Of a stretch of 42,641 bases of DNA, positions 39,313 through 42,641 are shown piece by piece. This DNA is from CAZPEV01 sp964585635. Lineage in GTDB: Bacteria; Zixibacteria; MSB-5A5; GN15; JAAZOE01. Position numbers and translations under genes: made by a program. Location: the NCBI GenBank assembly GCA_964585635.1, contig CAZPEV010000007.1:1-42641 (forward strand), given 5' to 3'. Position 1 is the stretch's first letter. The number at the start of each line of letters is the position of its first letter. The notes below the pieces were generated by a model. The model was not told where the DNA came from, searched no databases, and saw only the letters and a program-made list of their open reading frames with translations.

Positions 39313-40559
39313 GCCTCCCCGAGGTTCGAACGGTGAAGATATTCGTACCAGCTCAGCGCCGCCAAAAACCAGACGTGAAAGTAATAAAATTCCGGCACAC
39401 TGACCATGACCAGAACCAGCAAGACGACATTTGATACCAAAAGCGCCTTCCGGTACCCGGAATCATAGGTCAACCTGAAGAGTGGATACAGGAAAAAAGC
39501 AGCGTACAGAAGCAGACCGCAGACGCCGGTGTTGACCAGCAGGGTACTGAAACCGTCGGTCGAGCGAATATATCCGAAGCCGTACCCAAACAGCAGGTGA
39601 AAGATATCGGATCCGGCAAACAGACTCAGGGAGCTGGTCAGGTTGTCAAAACGGTCGATGCCGGAACTGTTTTGCAGACTCAGTTTGGTGACGGTATAAT
39701 CGGCCAGCGAGGTGATGATCGCAGGATCGACCAGCGCGACGATTGCCACGATCGCCGCCACGATCCCGGCCACGCGGAAGAAACGGCGAAAGACGACCGC
39801 CTCGATCAGGCCGAAAAGCGCCAACCCCAGGATGGCGGTGGTGGAGGTCGACAGGAGCGCGGCGACGAGGAGGAGCAGGTAGATGCGGTCTTTCAGGTAA
39901 TAGAAGAAGATGGCGAACGGCACGATCGAAAAGGCGAACATCGATGGCTCACCGGCCAGCGATTTCATCCGCTCGATTACGAATCCGCCGACGGTGATGG
40001 TCTGGAAGGTGCCGTAATGGGAATCGACGCCGGTAATCCGGTTGGAGATAAAATCGACGCTGCCGCCGGTGATGAGAAATCCGGTAAATTCCACAAAGCC
40101 GTACAGGACATAGGCCAAAATGCCGATGCGGGCGATTCTGATTGCCTTATCCGGCGCGCCGCCCGCGGCGATGTATTTGTAGACGTAGAGAAAAAACGCC
40201 ACTGAGGTGATCAGGTAGGCGCTTTGGGTAAAGAGGCTGGCGCGCACCACCGCCACATCCGGGTTCTCCGGCGACACCAACAGGCGCGCCGGCAGGCCGG
40301 CGAAACTGGGCGGATAGATGACATTCAGGAGCTGAGCCAGCGCCTGGTAAGCGACGAAGCCGATGACGAACAGCAGCAGGCCAGGATAAATATTGATCGA
40401 CGCCTTGCGGAGGGGCAGCCGGAAGAGATNNNNNNNNNNGGCCAGCGCCTGCAGGATGATGAAGACATACGAAAGAATCAACCCCTTGATGATGGTGGAG
40501 ACGACGAACGATTGGATCAGCATCGTCAGAAGAGCCGCTATGAGAAACAGGTATGGCAT
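39303..40559 (-). CDS. wzy: O-antigen polymerase/ligase-like membrane protein (contains assembly gap)
   Basis: About 418 residues with ten or more predicted membrane helices (LIAALLTMLIQSFVVSTII at the N-terminus, LLLFVIGFVAYQALAQLL, LLLVAALLSTSTTAILGLAL, VLLVLVMVSVPEFYYFHVWF). A large soluble loop around SLLAGEPSM-like and STDGF segments matches Wzy/WaaL-type proteins. The position next to flippase and chain-length regulator supports the polymerase role. A 10-N gap at 40430-40439 falls near residue 41; here the two sides remain in frame. Sequence similarity in this family is low, so the call relies on topology and context. Confidence 0.8.
   Translation of the reverse strand: MPYLFLIAALLTMLIQSFVVSTIIKGLILSYVFIILQALAXXXXLFRLPLRKASINIYPGLLLFVIGFVAYQALAQLLNVIYPPSFAGLPARLLVSPENPDVAVVRASLFTQSAYLITSVAFFLYVYKYIAAGGAPDKAIRIARIGILAYVLYGFVEFTGFLITGGSVDFISNRITGVDSHYGTFQTITVGGFVIERMKSLAGEPSMFAFSIVPFAIFFYYLKDRIYLLLLVAALLSTSTTAILGLALFGLIEAVVFRRFFRVAGIVAAIVAIVALVDPAIITSLADYTVTKLSLQNSSGIDRFDNLTSSLSLFAGSDIFHLLFGYGFGYIRSTDGFSTLLVNTGVCGLLLYAAFFLYPLFRLTYDSGYRKALLVSNVVLLVLVMVSVPEFYYFHVWFLAALSWYEYLHRSNLGEAWL
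40430..40439. other. assembly gap (10 N)
   Basis: Ten N inside the polymerase gene. The reading frame is preserved, unlike at the other three gaps. Confidence 0.95.
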
Positions 40560-40591
40560 GGTATCAGTCTGGTCCTAAGTTGGTGTTCCGG

Positions 40592-42054
40592 TCAGGGATC
40601 CTTCTTGATCGATTCCACCAATATCTCTTTCGGCGCCGGCGGCCGGACATTCTCCCTTTCCACGCTATCTTCGTCCCTGGTTCTCATGGTCGCCCAGGTT
40701 TTGCCGGCCAGCATAACGGCGATGGCGGCCAAGGTCGCCCCGGCCGCTCCCATCAGGCCATAGGACGGCACCAACAGCGCGTTGGCGACGAGGGCGGCGG
40801 CCAGTCCGGCCAGCGTGCTGCCGATAATCGCCAGGTCGCGGCGGCGGACGAAAAGGGCGTAATGCGGCAGATACGAAACGGTCAACAGGGCCGTCGTCGC
40901 CAGCATCACCGCGAAGACCGGGAAATGCTCGACGTAAAGCTGCTTATTCACCACCTGCAGGACGGGTTTGCTCAGAAGCACGGCGATCGCCGACAGCCCG
41001 GCCAATCCCCCCACGATTCCGATTCCCATGCGGCGCAGCAGCGCTCGATAGGCCATGAGATCACCCCGCTGGTAGGCGGCGATGATCCGGGGATAGAGAA
41101 TCATGATGACACCGGCGAAGATAAAGGTGTGGATGACGTTGGCGATACCGGCATAGAAAGTATATACCCCCAGCAGGGCCTCGCCCCGGAAATGCTGAAG
41201 GAAGTACCGATCGGCATATTGGATAACCTCGAACGACATCGTGGCGCAGAAGAACGGCAGGGCGACTTTTATCCCCCGGCGAATCCAGGGCCAGTCGACG
41301 GCCAGGTCGCGCGATGCTTCCCACGGAAGCCGGCGCAGGGCATATCCGGCCAGGACCAGGCTGGAGGCGACCCCGACCGCCCAGCCGGTCCAGATCACCG
41401 GCAAGGTGCGGGCGGCGGGAGCGGCCAGCATTATCGCCATGACCACCAGCACCCAGGCGCCGCTGCGCAGGAAAAGCACGGCGTTGGCCATCGTCGGGCG
41501 CGAAAGGGTGGTCAGCAGGCGGGTGGACTCCTGCGAGAGGTGCTCCAGCATCAGCAGCAGGTAAAACCAGATGGCATACTTCCAGGACAGCAGCCCGGCC
41601 AGGAAGACAACCAGCAGAAGCGGCAGGAAGGCAGCCAGGACCAGGCTTCGACAGCGCCGCAGCAAGGAAACGACGTTGAATTTCCACGGCGTTCGTCCAT
41701 ATGCTGCGTGGCAATCGCGCCGCGTGGGCAATCCCATTTTCCGCGCTCCACCCTTCGAGTTCTTTCGATTCCCCATGAGCACCCCGCCCGTACACGGNNN
41801 NNNNNNNGAAAAACGATTTGGTCGCGAATCATCGGCAGGCGATGAAGATCGTCCTGGGCCAGAATCTCCCTGGTGTTGAAAGTGTAGAAATCGAGACCGA
41901 GAAAATAGAGGGAAATGGTAATGGTGACGTTGACCAGTCCCCAGATTCCCATCGCTTCCGGCGATAGAAAGCGGGCGATGGACAAAAGCAGCAGAAATCG
42001 TCCCGCGACCGTCAAGCCGCGCAGAAGAATATTCATAATCCCGGTCTTCAGCAT
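40592..42054 (-). CDS. wzx: Wzx-type polysaccharide flippase (interrupted by assembly gap)
   Basis: An oligosaccharide-lipid flippase of the MOP superfamily. The N-terminal part (MLKTGIMNILLRGLTVAGRF, LSIARFLSPEAMGIWGLVN, DFYTFNTREIL) ends at a 10-N gap (41798-41807). The C-terminal part resumes with membrane helices (SLVLAAFLPLLLVVFLAGLL, YAIWFYLLLMLEHLSQES) and continues through about ten helices to TGA 40592. The frames disagree across the gap. In addition the 117 nt right after it (41681-41797) do not read like a flippase in any frame, so local misassembly is likely. ATG 42054 lies 9 nt after the pseI stop. Confidence 0.82.
41798..41807. other. assembly gap (10 N)
   Basis: Ten N within the flippase gene, followed on its left by 117 nt of sequence that does not fit the protein. 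Confidence 0.95.
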
Positions 42055-42063
42055 CGCCGCCGC

Positions 42064-42641
42064 CTACCCGATCAGATCCCAATTGACGGGTGTACCCCGT
42101 TTCACGTCACGCTTGACCGCCTTGCCCAACAGCAGGTCATAGAATTTCGGCGGCAAGCCATAGCCGGGACGGATGGCCCTGAGATTGTCCGACGTGAATC
42201 GTTGGCCGGCCTGCATGTCCTTGACCACATAGAGGCTGCGTCGAAACTGCCGTGATTTTTCCTCCCGACCGGCGCCGCCGTACCGGATTTCCCCCAACGC
42301 CTGCCAGGCCCGCTTACATTCGGTCACGAGGGTTCTGAATTCATCCGGCTCCAGCGAGAAGGCGGCGTCGACGCCGCCGTCGCTGCGCCGCAGCGTCAAA
42401 TGCTTCTCGATGACCGTCGCGCCGAGGGCGACTGACGCCAGGGCGACTCCCCATCCCAGGGTGTGGTCGGAAAGGCCCACCGGAAGCTTAAACGTATCCC
42501 TGAGGTGCGGGATGGTCAGCAGGTTGCTGTCTTCCGGGGAGGCGGGGTAGGTGCTGGTGCACTTCAGCAAAACCAGATCGCGGCAACCGGCGTTGCGGGC
42601 GCAGGCGACGGTCTCGGCCAATTCAGCCAGGGAGGCCATCC
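42064..42641 (-). CDS. pseI: pseudaminic acid synthase, C-terminal part (5' partial)
   Basis: The gene runs off the right edge; about 192 codons are visible. It belongs to the NeuB family, which condenses phosphoenolpyruvate with an amino-hexose to make nonulosonic acids. LLKCTSTYPAS, LPVGLSDHTLG, IEKHLTLRRSDGGVDAAFSLEP and the C-terminal antifreeze-like SAF domain (SLYVVKDMQAGQRFTSDNL, IRPGYGLPPKF) match the pseudaminate synthase PseI more closely than sialate NeuB. Its presence suggests that the surface polymer or a glycoprotein carries pseudaminic acid; further pse genes would be expected to the right of the window. Confidence 0.9.
   Translation of the reverse strand, partial: MASLAELAETVACARNAGCRDLVLLKCTSTYPASPEDSNLLTIPHLRDTFKLPVGLSDHTLGWGVALASVALGATVIEKHLTLRRSDGGVDAAFSLEPDEFRTLVTECKRAWQALGEIRYGGAGREEKSRQFRRSLYVVKDMQAGQRFTSDNLRAIRPGYGLPPKFYDLLLGKAVKRDVKRGTPVNWDLIG

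Noticed and set aside
40553..41845. A 430-codon plus-strand ORF opposite the flippase
   Set aside because: It is antisense to a recognised membrane protein, crosses an N gap, and is Gln/Gly/His-rich.

Overview
The window is a GC-rich bacterial chromosome segment, interrupted by four 10-base runs of N, from a Gram-negative, free-living-type genome. The large exported protein at 25786-28311 ends in type-I dockerin repeats of the 'VNVGDAVY-INYVFKSG' kind, a style I associate with candidate division Zixibacteria and relatives in the FCB superphylum. That placement is recognition, not a database result. No tRNA, rRNA, CRISPR array, insertion sequence or prophage was recognised.

Layout. (1) 1-1126: a partial serine-palmitoyltransferase-like alpha-oxoamine synthase (-), divergent from (2) a + strand housekeeping run pgsA-pgpA-cinA-thpR-recA, followed by two tandem paralogous genes of unknown function. 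The divergent gap carries good promoters and a candidate ~80-nt small RNA with its own terminator. (3) 12467-6750 (-): an overlapping operon of a PflX-like radical SAM protein, a long TPR lipoprotein with a TonB-like C-terminus, pyrK, pyrD and pyrF. (4) 12.6-14.4 kb: an exported nickel superoxide dismutase between two 54-nt direct repeats, a GIY-YIG protein, and a gene-free repeat island. (5) 17598-14402 (-): a HAD phosphatase coupled to a nucleotidyltransferase/degenerate-phosphomannomutase fusion. (6) 17.7-20.7 kb: an AHSA1-type protein, a small PH-like membrane protein, a rubrerythrin-like ferritin preceded by a 12-bp-periodic repeat array, and a TPR lipoprotein. (7) 20870-25397 (+): dprA, yigZ, a PfkB kinase, a PAP2 phosphatase, a macro-domain protein, a methyltransferase with an in-frame TGA, and a small YCII-like protein. 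(8) 25.4-29.1 kb: the SBBP/thrombospondin-3/dockerin surface protein between two 98-nt direct repeats, then a palindromic repeat region. (9) 42641-29111 (-): a surface-polysaccharide operon: pseudaminate synthase (partial), flippase, polymerase, GT4, chain-length regulator, Kps-like transferase, GT4, GDP-mannose dehydratase-like protein, a C-terminal fragment of a DegT-type aminotransferase, an initiating polyprenyl-phosphate sugar transferase, and a Wzi-like outer-membrane protein.

How the parts work together. The polysaccharide genes make a coherent initiation, assembly, flipping, polymerisation, length-control and surface-attachment route. The sugar nucleotidyltransferase fusion at 14.4-16.9 kb could feed it with activated sugar. 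The Gmd/DegT pair inside it looks catalytically compromised: the Gmd catalytic Tyr is Cys, and the aminotransferase lacks its PLP half. NiSOD and the rubrerythrin-like protein are separate oxidative-stress functions. The most noteworthy signals are the recA-adjacent paralogs, the orphan small RNA, the two exported-protein genes each bracketed by direct repeats, the altered Gmd/DegT pair, and the in-frame TGA of the methyltransferase.
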